In this document: piece by piece, positions 15,164 through 25,589 of the stretch | Position numbering within the stretch: position 1 is the stretch's first letter | Layout of the letters: every line of letters starts with the position of its first letter | Source of the DNA: Mycolicibacterium peregrinum | GTDB taxonomy: Bacteria > Actinomycetota > Actinomycetes > Mycobacteriales > Mycobacteriaceae | DNA length: 64,000 nucleotides | Reading direction: 5' to 3' | Assembly (NCBI RefSeq): GCF_001665625.1 | Contig: NZ_LZSY01000110.1 | Location: 124,001 to 188,000 of the forward strand | Notes under the pieces: generated by a model | What the model saw: only the letters and a program-made list of their open reading frames with translations | The model's database searches: none | Told to the model about the DNA's origin: nothing | Position numbers and translations under genes: made by a program

Positions 15164-15399
15164 CAGATCTTCTCCCCTGCGCTACGCAACCGGGCCACCA
15201 CGGCCTCGATGCCGTCGCGGTCGATCACCTTGATTCCCTTGGCGCTGACGCGAAGTCGGATCCTGCGCCCTTCGGTCGGCAGGTAGTACGTCTTGGTCTG
15301 GATATTGGGGTTCCAGCGGCGGCGACTGCGCTTGTGCGAGTGCGACACCGTGTTGCCGAACCCGGGCGAGCGCCCGGTGACTTGGCAGTGGGCAGACAT
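15163..15399 (-). CDS. rpmB2: Alternative ribosomal protein L28 (cysteine-poor)
   Basis: A 78-residue L28 ([20 protein letters not shown] core). The zinc form begins with a CxxC pair; here the segment reads SAHCQVTG, so only one cysteine remains, and the second pair is also gone. It is the first gene of the alternative ribosomal operon; its start is 29 bases from the Zur-like box shared with the divergent cobW-like gene. In mycobacteria such proteins replace zinc-bearing ones, freeing zinc and favouring ribosome hibernation control. Confidence 0.93.
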   Translation of the reverse strand: MSAHCQVTGRSPGFGNTVSHSHKRSRRRWNPNIQTKTYYLPTEGRRIRLRVSAKGIKVIDRDGIEAVVARLRSAGEKI

Positions 15400-15427
15400 C
15401 GGTCTCCTTCGGATGGGGTAGCCTCAC

Positions 15428-15449
15428 GATAATGATAATCGTTTTCAAC
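15428..15449. promoter_or_regulatory. Candidate Zur (FurB) box between rpmB2 and the cobW-like gene
   Basis: GATAATGATAATCGTTTTCA is the core of this AT-rich palindromic element, 29 bases from the rpmB2 start and 23 from the GTG of the divergent gene. Rv0105c/Rv0106 in M. tuberculosis share a Zur operator in the same arrangement, which supports the call. A single dimer or dimer pair here would shut both operons when zinc is plentiful. Confidence 0.85.
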
Positions 15450-15471
15450 AACAACTGTGTCGGGAGGTACG

Positions 15472-16650
15472 GTGCGAACCCCTGTGGTGCTGATCGCCGG
15501 TCAAGGTGACAGCGACGGCGTAGCAGAAGAACTGGGCCGCAGGCCGGGAACCGTGCTCGTGCGCCACACCTTTGACGGCCATGTGGTGCTGCGGACCGTG
15601 TCCGACGGCAGCGGCACATCCGAACTCGCCCTCGAGCTCGCCCACGGTTGCGTGTCCTGCACAGTCCGCGACGACCTGCTGATCCTGTTACGGCGCCTGC
15701 ACCGGCGTGGCGACGTGGAGCGCATCGTCGTGCAGTTGATGCCCTGGCTGGAGGCCGAGCCCGTGTGCTGGGCCATCAACACCATCCGGGTCCACGTCGG
15801 GCCCGGCTACATCGACGGACCCGCCTCTCGCGACGTCACCATCGGCGCGGTGATCGCGTGCCTGGACGCCACGGTGTGGCTGCAGCAGTCCATCGGCGAC
15901 GAGGAACTGCCCGACGGACGCACCGTCGCCCAGGTGGTCGTCGGCCAGGCCGAGTTCGCCGACATGCTGGTGCTCGACGAGCCCGAGGCCACCACCCTGT
16001 CGGTGCTCCGCCGACTCGCACCCCGCGCCCGCATCACCGTGGGCCCCGACCAGGTGGAGCTCGGCCTGGCTCATCTGGAGCCGAACAGCCCCCGCGGGCG
16101 CACCCCGACACCGCACGATCCGCTTCTGGCCGGTGAACCACCGCTGGAACCCGACGACGAGGTCATCATCGTCGAATTCGCCGCCCGCCGACCTTTCCAC
16201 CCGACGCGCCTGCACGACGCTGTCGACCTCCTGCTCGAGGGCGTGGTGCGCACCCGCGGCCGGGCTTGGCTCGCCAATCGGCCGGCCGACGTCATGTGGA
16301 TCGAATCCGCAGGCGGTGGAATGCACTTCAGCAACGCCGGAAAATGGCTCGCGGCAATGGATTCCACCGAGCTGGCCTACACCGACCCGGAACGCCTGGC
16401 GATGGCCGCCATCGACTGGCACCACCAGTTCGGCGACCGCCACATTTCGCTGACCGTCCTGGCCTGCGGCGCCCGGCCCGGCGACGTCATCGAGGCGCTG
16501 CACGGTGCGCTGCTCACCGACGACGAGCTGGCGCGACCCGAGGAATGGGCCGATTACCCCGACCCGTTCGGGGACTGGCACGAAGAACCCTGTCAGCCCG
16601 GAATCGACGAACCCGCAGCATCCGTCCACACAGAAGGGGAATCCCAATGA
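15472..16650 (+). CDS. CobW-family zinc-stress protein (Rv0106 / Mrf type)
   Basis: A 392-residue member of the COG0523/CobW superfamily, clearly orthologous to Rv0106 (shared segments [51 protein letters not shown]). The N-terminus [16 protein letters not shown] lacks the usual GxxGxGK(S/T) loop, and the CxCC metal motif is reduced to Cys60-x2-Cys63, so GTPase activity is doubtful. The M. smegmatis counterpart is, as I recall, the Mpy recruitment factor Mrf, acting in ribosome hibernation. The GTG at 15472 has GGGAGG four bases upstream and matches the Rv0106 start. The stop overlaps rpmE2 (ATGA). Confidence 0.88.
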   Translation: MRTPVVLIAGQGDSDGVAEELGRRPGTVLVRHTFDGHVVLRTVSDGSGTSELALELAHGCVSCTVRDDLLILLRRLHRRGDVERIVVQLMPWLEAEPVCWAINTIRVHVGPGYIDGPASRDVTIGAVIACLDATVWLQQSIGDEELPDGRTVAQVVVGQAEFADMLVLDEPEATTLSVLRRLAPRARITVGPDQVELGLAHLEPNSPRGRTPTPHDPLLAGEPPLEPDDEVIIVEFAARRPFHPTRLHDAVDLLLEGVVRTRGRAWLANRPADVMWIESAGGGMHFSNAGKWLAAMDSTELAYTDPERLAMAAIDWHHQFGDRHISLTVLACGARPGDVIEALHGALLTDDELARPEEWADYPDPFGDWHEEPCQPGIDEPAASVHTEGESQ

Positions 16651-16901
16651 AGGCCGACATCCACCCCGACTACCACCCCGTGGTGTTCCAGGACGCCGCC
16701 ACCGGCAGCCAGTTCCTGACCCGGTCGACGGCCACCAGTGAACGCACGATCGAGTGGCCCACCCCGGACGGCGTCCGGACCTACCCGCTGATCGTCGTCG
16801 ACGTCACCAGCGATTCGCACCCGTTCTGGACCGGCTCGGCCCGGCACATCGACTCGGCCGGGCAGGTGGAGAAGTTCCGGCGGCGTTACGGACACGTCTA
16901 G
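16647..16901 (+). CDS. rpmE2: Alternative (type B) ribosomal protein L31
   Basis: An 84-residue type-B L31 ([41 protein letters not shown]) with no cysteine, whereas type A L31 binds zinc through four. It starts inside the stop codon of the cobW-like gene, so it is translated with it under the same Zur-like box. With L28, L33, S14 and S18 on the opposite strand it completes the zinc-free ribosomal set. Confidence 0.95.
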   Translation: MKADIHPDYHPVVFQDAATGSQFLTRSTATSERTIEWPTPDGVRTYPLIVVDVTSDSHPFWTGSARHIDSAGQVEKFRRRYGHV

Positions 16902-16917
16902 CCCATAGGGTGGGGCC

Positions 16918-17841
16918 ATGCGGCTGAAGCCCGGCAGGCCCCACCTGGCCCCCTATGCACGGTATTTCGACGCACCGTCGGCCACCCCGCAATCCCCGGT
17001 CACCGTCACCTGGGCGGGGGTCAGCACGCTCCTCGTGGACGACGGCACGTCGGCAGTACTGACCGACGGCTTCTTCTCACGGCCCACACTGCCGCGCGTG
17101 GTCCTGCGCAAGCTGGCGCCGTCACTGCCCCGCATCGACGGCAGCCTGGCCCGCCTCGGCGTCGACAGGCTCGAAGCGGTGCTGCCGGTACACAGCCACT
17201 TCGACCACGCCATGGACTCAGCCGTCGTCGCCGAGCGGACCGGAGCCAGGTTGGTGGGCGGCAGCTCCACCGCCCAGGTCGGCGTCGGGGGCGGCCTGGA
17301 CCCCGATCGGATCGTGACCGTCACGCCGGGCGAAGCCGTCACCCTCGGCTCGTATGACGTGACGCTCTTCGAGTCCGAACACTGCCCACCGGACCGATTC
17401 CCCGGCATCATCACCGAACCGGTCGTCCCGCCGGTCAAGGTCGCGGCCTACAAGTGCGGAGAAGCCTGGTCCACCCTGGTGCACCATCGGCCCAGCGACC
17501 GCCGGCTGCTGATCGTCGGCAGCGCGGGGGCGGTGCCTGGCGCCCTGGCGGGGCAACGCGCCGAAGTGGTCTACCTCGGGATCGGCCAGCTGGGGCTGCA
17601 GTCCGAACAGTATTTCGAGACCTACTGGGCCGAAACCGTGCGCGCGGTCGGGGCGCGGCGGGTGGTGCTGATCCACTGGGACGATTTCTTCCGCCCGCTG
17701 CACGAGCCACTGCGCGCGCTGCCGTACGCGGGCGACGACCTCGATGTGTCGATGCGGGTGCTGACCCGGCTCGCCGAACAGGACGGAGTGCGCCTGCACC
17801 TACCCACGGTGTGGGACCGCTCCGATCCCTGGCTCAGTTGA
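16918..17841 (+). CDS. MBL-fold metallohydrolase (UlaG/L-ascorbate lactonase-like)
   Basis: A 307-residue metallo-beta-lactamase-fold protein with the metal motif VHSHFDHAMD (His92, His94, Asp96, His97), a further SEHCPPDRFPG region and the C-terminal ligand segment VLIHWDDFFRPL. It matches the position of Rv3577 next to arsB2. The substrate is unknown. Sixteen bases separate it from rpmE2, so it may be read through from the Zur-controlled operon. Its stop overlaps a TTG start of the transporter gene downstream. Confidence 0.8.
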   Translation: MRLKPGRPHLAPYARYFDAPSATPQSPVTVTWAGVSTLLVDDGTSAVLTDGFFSRPTLPRVVLRKLAPSLPRIDGSLARLGVDRLEAVLPVHSHFDHAMDSAVVAERTGARLVGGSSTAQVGVGGGLDPDRIVTVTPGEAVTLGSYDVTLFESEHCPPDRFPGIITEPVVPPVKVAAYKCGEAWSTLVHHRPSDRRLLIVGSAGAVPGALAGQRAEVVYLGIGQLGLQSEQYFETYWAETVRAVGARRVVLIHWDDFFRPLHEPLRALPYAGDDLDVSMRVLTRLAEQDGVRLHLPTVWDRSDPWLS

Positions 17842-19073
17842 TCCTCGCGCTCATCGCCCTGGCGGTTGTGCTGGCGTTCGCGCTGGCACGGCCGGAAGGA
17901 TGGCCCGAGGCCGTCGTGGCGATCCCGGCTGCGGGGCTGCTGATCGCGTTCGGGGTGATCTCGGGGCCCGACGCCCTGGCCGAGGCGAATCGCCTGCTGC
18001 CCGTGGTCGGATTCCTCGCAGCCGTACTGGTGCTGGCGCACCTGTGTGACGACGAGGGCCTGTTCCACGCCGCGGGCACGTTGATGGCCCGGGCCAGCCG
18101 GGGTGATTCCCGGCGGCTGCTGACCCGGGTGTTCCTGATCGGGGCGACGACGACGGCGGTGCTGAGCCTGGATGCGACCGTCGTGCTGTTGACACCGGTG
18201 GTCCTGGCCACCGCCCGCACGCTCGCGATACCGCCCCGGCCGCACGCATACGCCAGTGCGCACCTGGCCAACTCCGCGTCGCTGCTGTTTCCGGTGTCGA
18301 ATCTGACCAACCTGTTGGCCTTCGCCGTGGCTGGACTGTCCTTCACCGAGTTCAGTGCGGTGATGGCGCTGCCCTGGCTGGCTGCTGTCGCCGTCGAATT
18401 CGTCGTGCTCCGTGTGCTTTTCCGCCACGAACTGAGCCGTCCGGCAGCCGAGGTCACTCCCCCGCCGCCCGAGATTCCGGTGTTCGTGCTCGTGGTGCTG
18501 GGTTTGACGCTGGCGGGCTTCGTCTTCACCTCGGTGTTGGATGTGTCCCCGGCCTGGGCGGCACTGGCCGGGGCGGTGGTGCTCGGCGTGCGCAGTCTTG
18601 CGCAGCGTCGCAGCACCATCGGCGGGATCGTGCGCGCCGTCAATGTGCCGTTCCTGGCGTTCGTGCTGTGCCTGGGTGTCGTGGTCGACGCGGTCGTGCA
18701 CAACGGACTGGGCGAGTGGATGCGTGGGGTGCTTCCCGTCGGCGACTCGTTACCCGCGCTGTTGGGCCTTGCGGCAGTGGCGGCCGTGCTGGCAAATCTG
18801 GTCAACAATCTGCCCGCGGTGCTGGTGCTGCTTCCACTGGTGGCCGGCGCCGGTCCGGGCGCCGTGTTGGCCGTGCTGATCGGGGTCAACATCGGCCCCA
18901 ACCTGACCTACGTCGGATCGCTGTCAAACCTGTTGTGGCGCAATGTGGTTCATCGCGAAGGACTGCCGGCTCGGTTCACCGAGTTCAGCCGGGTCGGGCT
19001 GGCGACGGTGCCGCTCACCCTGATCGCCAGTGTGTGCGCGCTGTGGATCGGCCTGCGGGTCCTCGGGGGTTAG
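17838..19073 (+). CDS. ArsB/NhaD-type membrane transporter (ArsB2-like)
   Basis: A 411-residue ion transporter-superfamily protein with about eleven helices. Family features include LDATVVLLTPVVLATARTL, ANSASLLFPVSNLTNLLAF and, in the second half, ANLVNNLPAVLVLLPLV with GVNIGPNLTYVGSLSNLLW. It corresponds to Rv3578 (arsB2). The TTG at 17838 overlaps the preceding stop and fits the family N-terminus at the first helix. Arsenite export is the annotated family role, but no ArsR or ArsC is adjacent. Confidence 0.8.
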   Translation: MILALIALAVVLAFALARPEGWPEAVVAIPAAGLLIAFGVISGPDALAEANRLLPVVGFLAAVLVLAHLCDDEGLFHAAGTLMARASRGDSRRLLTRVFLIGATTTAVLSLDATVVLLTPVVLATARTLAIPPRPHAYASAHLANSASLLFPVSNLTNLLAFAVAGLSFTEFSAVMALPWLAAVAVEFVVLRVLFRHELSRPAAEVTPPPPEIPVFVLVVLGLTLAGFVFTSVLDVSPAWAALAGAVVLGVRSLAQRRSTIGGIVRAVNVPFLAFVLCLGVVVDAVVHNGLGEWMRGVLPVGDSLPALLGLAAVAAVLANLVNNLPAVLVLLPLVAGAGPGAVLAVLIGVNIGPNLTYVGSLSNLLWRNVVHREGLPARFTEFSRVGLATVPLTLIASVCALWIGLRVLGG

Positions 19074-19146
19074 TCCGGCGTTGACTCTGCGGTCAGGGCT
19101 GACCACACTCGCACTTCTGCGCCGTAGCCGCAGAATGAACGTCAAA

Positions 19147-20091
19147 TCAGAGGCTTCGGCGCTGACGGGCGATCTCAGCCAGCACCACACCGGCCGCGAC
19201 CGACGCGTTCAGCGACTCCGTGGGCCCCGCCATCGGGATCGACACCACCGCATCGCAGTTCTCGCGGACCAGCCGGGACAGACCCTTGCCCTCCGAGCCG
19301 ACCACCACGACCATCGGCCCGGTGCCCTCGAGTTCGTCCAGCGTGGTGTCGCCGCCGGCATCGAGACCGACGACCTGAAGACCGGCGTCGGCGTAACTCT
19401 TCAGTGTGCGAGTCAGATTCGTCGCCCGCGCCACCGGAGTACGGGCCGCGGCCCCGGCACTGGTGCGCCACGCCACCGCGGTCACCGAAGCCGACCGCCG
19501 CTGCGGGATCACCACGCCTTGTCCACCGAACGCCGCCACCGAACGCACGATGGCGCCCAGGTTGCGGGGATCGGAAATGTTGTCCAGGGCCACCATCAGC
19601 GCGGGCTCCCCGGAGTCCCGGGCCGCCTTCAGCAGATCGTCGGGGTGGGCGTAGTTGTACGGCGGCACCTGCAGGGCCAGGCCCTGGTGCAGTCCGTTGG
19701 AGCTCATCCGGTCCAGATCGTGGCGCTGCACCTCGAGGATCGAGATACCGCGGTCCGCGGCGATCTGCACCGATTCGGTGAGACGCTCGTCGGCCTCGGT
19801 GCCCAACGCCACGTACAGCGCGGTGGCCGGGACCTTCGCCCGCAGGCACTCCACCACCGGGTTGCGGCCGAGCACCAACTCGGTGTCGTCGGTCTTCTTG
19901 TGCCGCCCCTGTGCCTGACGCGCCGCCTTGGCGGCCTTCTTGGCAGCCGGATGGTGCGGGCGCTGATCGGCCCGCGGCGTGGCGCCACGGCCTTCGAGCC
20001 CGCGGCGACGCACGCCGCCGGACCCGACGGTCGGCCCCTTCTTGGTGCCCGGCTTGCGCACTGCGCCGCGCCGCTGCGAATTCCCGGCCAT
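19147..20091 (-). CDS. rlmB: 23S rRNA (guanosine-2'-O-)-methyltransferase RlmB
   Basis: A 314-residue SpoU-family (SPOUT) methyltransferase with a long basic N-terminal extension (about 60 residues rich in Arg/Lys/Gly), a substrate-binding domain starting [13 protein letters not shown], and the knot motifs [29 protein letters not shown] and [17 protein letters not shown]. RlmB methylates G2251 in the peptidyl-transferase loop. It follows cysS directly, the stop and start being adjacent, as in other mycobacteria. Confidence 0.93.
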   Translation of the reverse strand: MAGNSQRRGAVRKPGTKKGPTVGSGGVRRRGLEGRGATPRADQRPHHPAAKKAAKAARQAQGRHKKTDDTELVLGRNPVVECLRAKVPATALYVALGTEADERLTESVQIAADRGISILEVQRHDLDRMSSNGLHQGLALQVPPYNYAHPDDLLKAARDSGEPALMVALDNISDPRNLGAIVRSVAAFGGQGVVIPQRRSASVTAVAWRTSAGAAARTPVARATNLTRTLKSYADAGLQVVGLDAGGDTTLDELEGTGPMVVVVGSEGKGLSRLVRENCDAVVSIPMAGPTESLNASVAAGVVLAEIARQRRSL

Positions 20092-21528
20092 CTACGCTCC
20101 GTTCCCGTCCACCAGTGCCCACTGTGGACCATCGGCGGTGTCGGTGACCTCGATACCTGCCGCCTTGAGTCGATCCCGGATGGCATCGGCCGCGGCCCAG
20201 TCCCGATTGGCCCGGGCCTCGGCCCGACCGGCCAGCGCCCACTGCACCAGCTCGTCCACCGCAGCCAGCGCCGCCGACGTCTCGTCGCGGGATTCCCAAC
20301 GCTCGTCGAGCGGATCGCAGCCGAGGATCCCCATCATCGCGCGGATCGAGGTGGCCTGCGCCATCGCGCCGTCGTGATCACCGGCATCCAGCGCGCGGTT
20401 GCCCTCGGCCCGCGCCGCATGCACCTCGGCCAGTGCGATCGGCACCGCGAGGTCGTCGTTCAGTGCGGCCGCGAACTTGGGCGTCCAGTCGCCGACGGCC
20501 ACCGCGCCGACCCGGTTGCGCACCCGGTGCAGGAAGTCCTCGATGCCGCTGTAGGCCTTCACCGCGTCCTGCAGCGCGTTCTCGGAGAACTCCAGCATGG
20601 ACCGATAATGGGCGCTACCCAGGTAGTAGCGCAGCTCGGCAGCCCGAACCCGTTGCAGCACAGCAGGAATCGAAAGCACGTTGCCCAGCGACTTGCTCAT
20701 CTTCTCGCCGCCCATGGTGACCCAGCCGTTGTGCAGCCAGTACCGGGCGAAGCCGTCACCCGCGGCCCGAGCCTGGGCGATCTCGTTCTCGTGGTGCGGG
20801 AAGATCAGGTCCATGCCGCCGGCATGGATGTCGAATTCCTCGCCCAGGTAGGCCTCGCACATCGCGACGCACTCGGTGTGCCAGCCGGGACGTCCCCGGC
20901 CCCAGGGCGTCGGCCACGACGGCTCGCCCGGCTTGGCGCCCTTCCACAGCGTGAAGTCGCGCTGATCGCGTTTGCCCGTGGCCACACCCTCACCCTGGTG
21001 CACATCGTCGATCCGGTGACCGGACAGCGCACCGTAGTCGGACTGGCTCTGGACGTCGAAGTACACGTCGCCGCCCTGGGCGTACGCGTGCCCCTTCTCG
21101 ATCAGCCGGTCGATGAGCTCGACCATCTGGGTGATGTGGCCGGTGGCCCGCGGCTCAGCCGACGGCGGAAGCACACCCAGCGCGTCATACGCGGCGCTGA
21201 ACGCCCGCTCGTAGGTCGCGGCCCACTCCCACCACGGCCGGCCGGCATCGGCCGCCTTGTTGAGGATCTTGTCGTCGATGTCGGTGACGTTGCGGATGAA
21301 CGCAACGTCGTATCCATTGGCGGTCAGCCAGCGGCGCAGCACATCGAACGCAACTCCGCTACGGACATGACCGATGTGCGGTAAGCCCTGAACGGTGGCA
21401 CCGCACAGGTAGATCGAAGCGTGCCCCGGCCGCAGCGGTACGAAATCCCGTACGGCACCCGCCATGGTGTCGTACAGCCGCAGGCCGGTCTCTGTTGCCG
21501 ACCCGACAGCTTGAGCGCGATCGGTCAC
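20092..21528 (-). CDS. cysS: Cysteinyl-tRNA synthetase
   Basis: A 478-residue class I synthetase. It has the HIGH-like motif [14 protein letters not shown] in [11 protein letters not shown], and catalytic zinc ligands in [23 protein letters not shown] and HHENE. It follows a 19-base gap after ispF and runs into rlmB with no gap. It begins with a GTG giving MTDRAQAVG. Confidence 0.95.
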   Translation of the reverse strand: MTDRAQAVGSATETGLRLYDTMAGAVRDFVPLRPGHASIYLCGATVQGLPHIGHVRSGVAFDVLRRWLTANGYDVAFIRNVTDIDDKILNKAADAGRPWWEWAATYERAFSAAYDALGVLPPSAEPRATGHITQMVELIDRLIEKGHAYAQGGDVYFDVQSQSDYGALSGHRIDDVHQGEGVATGKRDQRDFTLWKGAKPGEPSWPTPWGRGRPGWHTECVAMCEAYLGEEFDIHAGGMDLIFPHHENEIAQARAAGDGFARYWLHNGWVTMGGEKMSKSLGNVLSIPAVLQRVRAAELRYYLGSAHYRSMLEFSENALQDAVKAYSGIEDFLHRVRNRVGAVAVGDWTPKFAAALNDDLAVPIALAEVHAARAEGNRALDAGDHDGAMAQATSIRAMMGILGCDPLDERWESRDETSAALAAVDELVQWALAGRAEARANRDWAAADAIRDRLKAAGIEVTDTADGPQWALVDGNGA

Positions 21529-21547
21529 GACGTGCCAGCTTACCGGC

Positions 21548-22024
21548 CTATTCCGCCGGAACCACCAAAGCGCTGGCTATCGCGGCCAAACCTTCACCCC
21601 GACCGGTCAGACCGAGCCCGTCGGTCGTGGTCGCCGAGACCGACACCGGAGCCCCGATCAGACCGGAGAGCAGCTCCTGGGCCTCCTCACGGCGCGGCCC
21701 GATCTTGGGCCGGTTGCCGATGACCTGCACCGTGGCGTTGCCGACCGTGAAGCCCGCTTCCTGCACCAGCCCGCGCACGTGGCGCAGCATGGCGGCGCCG
21801 GTGACTCCGCGCCATTCCGGCCGGTCGGTTCCGAAGACCCCTCCGAGGTCGCCGAGGCCCGCCGCACTGAGCAGCGCGTCACACAATGCGTGCGCGGCGA
21901 CGTCACCGTCGGAATGGCCGGCGCAGCCGTCCGCGCCTTCGAACTCCAGGCACAGCAGCCAGCACGGCCGGCCCGGCTCGATCGGATGGACGTCGGTACC
22001 CAGCCCGACTCTGGGGATCAGCAC
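21548..22024 (-). CDS. ispF: 2-C-methyl-D-erythritol 2,4-cyclodiphosphate synthase
   Basis: A 158-residue enzyme of the MEP isoprenoid pathway. It begins [15 protein letters not shown] with the metal ligands Asp and His, has [27 protein letters not shown] and ends with the conserved [13 protein letters not shown]. The GTG start at 22024 overlaps the ispD stop by seven bases, so IspD and IspF are made together. Confidence 0.96.
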   Translation of the reverse strand: MLIPRVGLGTDVHPIEPGRPCWLLCLEFEGADGCAGHSDGDVAAHALCDALLSAAGLGDLGGVFGTDRPEWRGVTGAAMLRHVRGLVQEAGFTVGNATVQVIGNRPKIGPRREEAQELLSGLIGAPVSVSATTTDGLGLTGRGEGLAAIASALVVPAE

Positions 22025-22701
22025 GTGCCACGCGCCATGACAGCCTCGGCGAGCAGCAGATCCAGCGGAGTCGTGATCTTGAAGGCCATCGGATCGCCCT
22101 CGACAATCTGCACGGGTGTACCGATCTGCTCGACGAGCGAGGCGTCATCGGTGACCACACCGGCACCGGCACGTTGATAGGCCCGGCGCAACACATCGGC
22201 GCGGAAGCCCTGCGGGGTCTGCACGGCCCGCAGACCGGCCCGCTCGGGCGTACCCAGCACCGTGCCGTTGGCGTCGACGGCCTTGATGGTGTCGGCCAAC
22301 GGAAGACCGGGAACGACGGCGGCGTGGCCGTCGGCCAGTGCCGCGACGATCCGGGCGACGAGCGAAGGGGGAGTCAACGCCCGGGCGGCGTCGTGCACGA
22401 GGACGAAATCCGGTTCGCCTGCGGCTGCTACCGCATCTAAGGCCAGTCCCACCGATTCGGTGCGATCGGCTCCCCCGGCCACGATGTGCGCACGTCCCCC
22501 GAAAACCAAGGTGGCCTCATCCGTGAGCGCGGGCGGAACCGCGACCACGACCTTGTCGATCACCCCTGAGGCCAACAGCCCATCGAGGGCGTGCTCCAAC
22601 AGGGGTCTGTCCCCCAGTTTGACGAACGCTTTGGGTCTGCCCGCGCCTAGCCGCTCACCTGAGCCGGCGGCCGGGACGACCGCGACAGTTGTTGCCACCA
22701 C
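22018..22701 (-). CDS. ispD: 2-C-methyl-D-erythritol 4-phosphate cytidylyltransferase
   Basis: A 227-residue cytidylyltransferase with the CTP-binding loop [18 protein letters not shown], the VHDAARAL motif and [12 protein letters not shown] near the C-terminus. It makes CDP-methylerythritol in the MEP pathway. The GTG at 22701 lies three bases after the carD stop; a second GTG three bases downstream is an alternative. It heads the ispD-ispF pair. Confidence 0.96.
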   Translation of the reverse strand: MVATTVAVVPAAGSGERLGAGRPKAFVKLGDRPLLEHALDGLLASGVIDKVVVAVPPALTDEATLVFGGRAHIVAGGADRTESVGLALDAVAAAGEPDFVLVHDAARALTPPSLVARIVAALADGHAAVVPGLPLADTIKAVDANGTVLGTPERAGLRAVQTPQGFRADVLRRAYQRAGAGVVTDDASLVEQIGTPVQIVEGDPMAFKITTPLDLLLAEAVMARGTC

Positions 22702-22704
22702 GCG

Positions 22705-23238
<534 letters not shown>

Positions 23239-23490
23239 TCACACGCGCACCAACTATGCAGGTCAGGGGCCATGCAGGTGAAGAACAGGGGTTGACATGG
23301 TGACGAAAGCGTGCAACCACCTGGCCTGCCGAGGGGCCGAAACGGCTGCCCCCGCAAAGGCGTTGCGCGCCCGGGACGGCCGTGGCCGGACCCCGTTCCG
23401 GAGCGTCTGCCAAGCCCTCGCATTCCGCCCGCCGACGCCACCTACTACTGTGCATAGTCGAAGTACGCCGACCCAGCTCAGGAGGCTTGA

Positions 23491-24081
23491 GTGAACCGCT
23501 TCGCAATGCGTGCCTCGGCCGGTCTGGCCGCATGTGGCCTGACCGCAGCCGTTCTCACCGGGTGCAGCGCCGGCCAGGTCTCCCAGACGGCCACCCAGGA
23601 GCCCGCCGTCAACGGCGTCAACGCACAGTCCGGCGCGATCGCGCTGCGCAACGTGCACCTGCGCGCGCCGCAGCAGAAGGACTACGTCGAGGCCGGCTCG
23701 GAGGCCGAGCTGCTGTTCGTCGCAGCCAACGGATCCGACGAGCAGGCCAACAAGCTCGTCTCGATCAAGTCCCCCGTCGGCGACGTGGCACTGACCGGGG
23801 ATCAGACCATCCCGGCAGGCGGCGTCCTGGTGGTGGGCGAGCCCGACGGCCAGACCAAGCCGCTGGAGAAGACCGAGGCCGCCGACGCCGTCACCGCCAA
23901 GGTCACGCTGACCAAGCCGGTCACCAACGGCCTGCTCTACGACTTCACCTTCAAGTTCGAGAACGGCGAGACCACTGTCGCCGTGCCGATCTCGGCGGGC
24001 GAAGCACCGCGGCGCAACACGGCCGGCGAAGAGCCGAGCGAAGCCGCCGCCGGCGGCGCCGAAGCCGGCGGGCATCACTGA
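23491..24081 (+). CDS. lpqE: Conserved lipoprotein LpqE
   Basis: A 196-residue exported lipoprotein with lipobox LTGC at about Cys25, followed by an immunoglobulin-like beta domain (copper-chaperone PCuAC-like pattern: [23 protein letters not shown]) and an Ala/Glu/Gly-rich C-terminal tail ending AGGHH. It is the Rv3584 orthologue by position and sequence. The GTG at 23491 follows a clear AGGAGG. The function is not established. Confidence 0.88.
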   Translation: MNRFAMRASAGLAACGLTAAVLTGCSAGQVSQTATQEPAVNGVNAQSGAIALRNVHLRAPQQKDYVEAGSEAELLFVAANGSDEQANKLVSIKSPVGDVALTGDQTIPAGGVLVVGEPDGQTKPLEKTEAADAVTAKVTLTKPVTNGLLYDFTFKFENGETTVAVPISAGEAPRRNTAGEEPSEAAAGGAEAGGHH

Positions 24082-24161
24082 CCTGACACACCGCTGACCG
24101 CGGGCCCCCGACCGGCGCGTGCCTAACCGCTGATGTCGGGGGTTGCCGATACTGTCACGGC

Positions 24162-25568
24162 GTGGCCGCTTCGAAAATACGTTCGCAATACCGCTGCTCG
24201 GAATGTCAGCACGCCACCCCCAAATGGGTGGGGCGCTGCGCCAATTGCGGCACGTGGGGAACGGTCGACGAAGTAGCGACACTCGCGTCGGTGGGCAGCT
24301 CTGTCCGCCGTTCGGTGGCACCGACGTCGCCCGCGGTTCCGATCACGTCGATCGACCCCGGTATCACCCGGCATTACGCGACCGGGGTCACCGAACTGGA
24401 CCGGGTTCTCGGCGGCGGCCTGGTGGCCGGTTCGGTCACGTTGCTGGCCGGGGAACCCGGTGTCGGCAAGTCCACACTCCTCCTCGAGGTGGCCAACCGC
24501 TGGGCCCACACCGGCCGCCGCGCCCTCTACCTGTCCGGCGAGGAATCCGCGGGCCAGATCCGGCTGCGCGCCGAACGCACCGGCTGCACCCACGACAACG
24601 TCTATCTGGCAGGCGAATCCGACCTCCAGATCGCGCTCGGGCACATCGATGAGGTCAAGCCCAGCCTGGTGATCGTCGATTCGGTGCAGACCATGTCCAC
24701 CACCGAAGCCGACGGCGTGACCGGTGGGGTGACCCAGGTGCGAGCGGTGACCACAGCGCTGACCGGCTACGCCAAAACCGCGGTCGGAGACCCGGCGGTG
24801 GCCATGATCCTGGTCGGGCACGTGACCAAGGACGGCGCCATCGCAGGCCCGCGTTCCCTTGAGCATCTGGTCGACGTGGTACTGCATTTCGAAGGTGATC
24901 ACACGTCGAACCTGCGCATGGTTCGTGGGGTCAAGAACCGGTTCGGCGCTGCCGACGAGGTCGGCTGTTTTCAGATGCACGACAACGGAATCGAGGGTGT
25001 CAGCGATCCGTCCGGGCTGTTCCTCGACCAACGCCCGGCGGCAGTTCCCGGCACCGCCGTCACCGTCACCCTGGACGGCAAGCGCCCGATGATCGGTGAG
25101 GTGCAGGCGCTGGCCGTACAACCGGTGGGCCCGCCGCGGCGCGCGGTCAGCGGTATCGACTCCGCCCGCGCCGCGATGATCAGCGCGGTGCTCCAGACCC
25201 GCTGCGCGCTGCCGATCGGCGGCCACGACCTGTACGTGTCCACCGTCGGCGGCATGCGACTGACCGATCCGTCCTCGGACCTGGCCGTGGCATTGGCCAT
25301 CACCTCGGCCTATCTCGACATCGCACTGCCGATGAATGCGGTGGTGATCGGCGAGGTCGGACTCGTCGGCGATCTGCGCCGGGTCACCGGCATGGACCGC
25401 AGACTGGCCGAGGCCGCCCGGCTGGGTTTCACGATTGCCGTCGTCCCGCCCGGGGTCACCAGCGCACCCGCTGGACTGCGCGTCATCACCGTCGACCACA
25501 TCGGGGCAGCCCTACGGGCACTCAGGGAGATCGCAATTGCCAGCAATCAGGAACATCGCGGACAATAG
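24162..25568 (+). CDS. radA: DNA repair ATPase RadA
   Basis: A 468-residue RadA/Sms. An N-terminal zinc ribbon ([20 protein letters not shown]), a RecA-like ATPase with Walker [10 protein letters not shown], the RadA-specific KNRFG motif (VKNRFGA) and a C-terminal Lon-like domain ([22 protein letters not shown]). It is a DnaB-like helicase for branch migration in recombination. The GTG at 24162 is used. disA follows after 21 bases, and in mycobacteria RadA binds and inhibits DisA. Confidence 0.95.
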   Translation: MAASKIRSQYRCSECQHATPKWVGRCANCGTWGTVDEVATLASVGSSVRRSVAPTSPAVPITSIDPGITRHYATGVTELDRVLGGGLVAGSVTLLAGEPGVGKSTLLLEVANRWAHTGRRALYLSGEESAGQIRLRAERTGCTHDNVYLAGESDLQIALGHIDEVKPSLVIVDSVQTMSTTEADGVTGGVTQVRAVTTALTGYAKTAVGDPAVAMILVGHVTKDGAIAGPRSLEHLVDVVLHFEGDHTSNLRMVRGVKNRFGAADEVGCFQMHDNGIEGVSDPSGLFLDQRPAAVPGTAVTVTLDGKRPMIGEVQALAVQPVGPPRRAVSGIDSARAAMISAVLQTRCALPIGGHDLYVSTVGGMRLTDPSSDLAVALAITSAYLDIALPMNAVVIGEVGLVGDLRRVTGMDRRLAEAARLGFTIAVVPPGVTSAPAGLRVITVDHIGAALRALREIAIASNQEHRGQ

Positions 25569-25589
25569 CGGCCGACCCTAGGAGAATTG

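Noticed and set aside
23263..24321. Minus-strand frame of about 350 codons across lpqE and the carD-lpqE gap
   Set aside because: No domain and unlikely composition; lpqE on the plus strand has signal peptide, lipobox and RBS.
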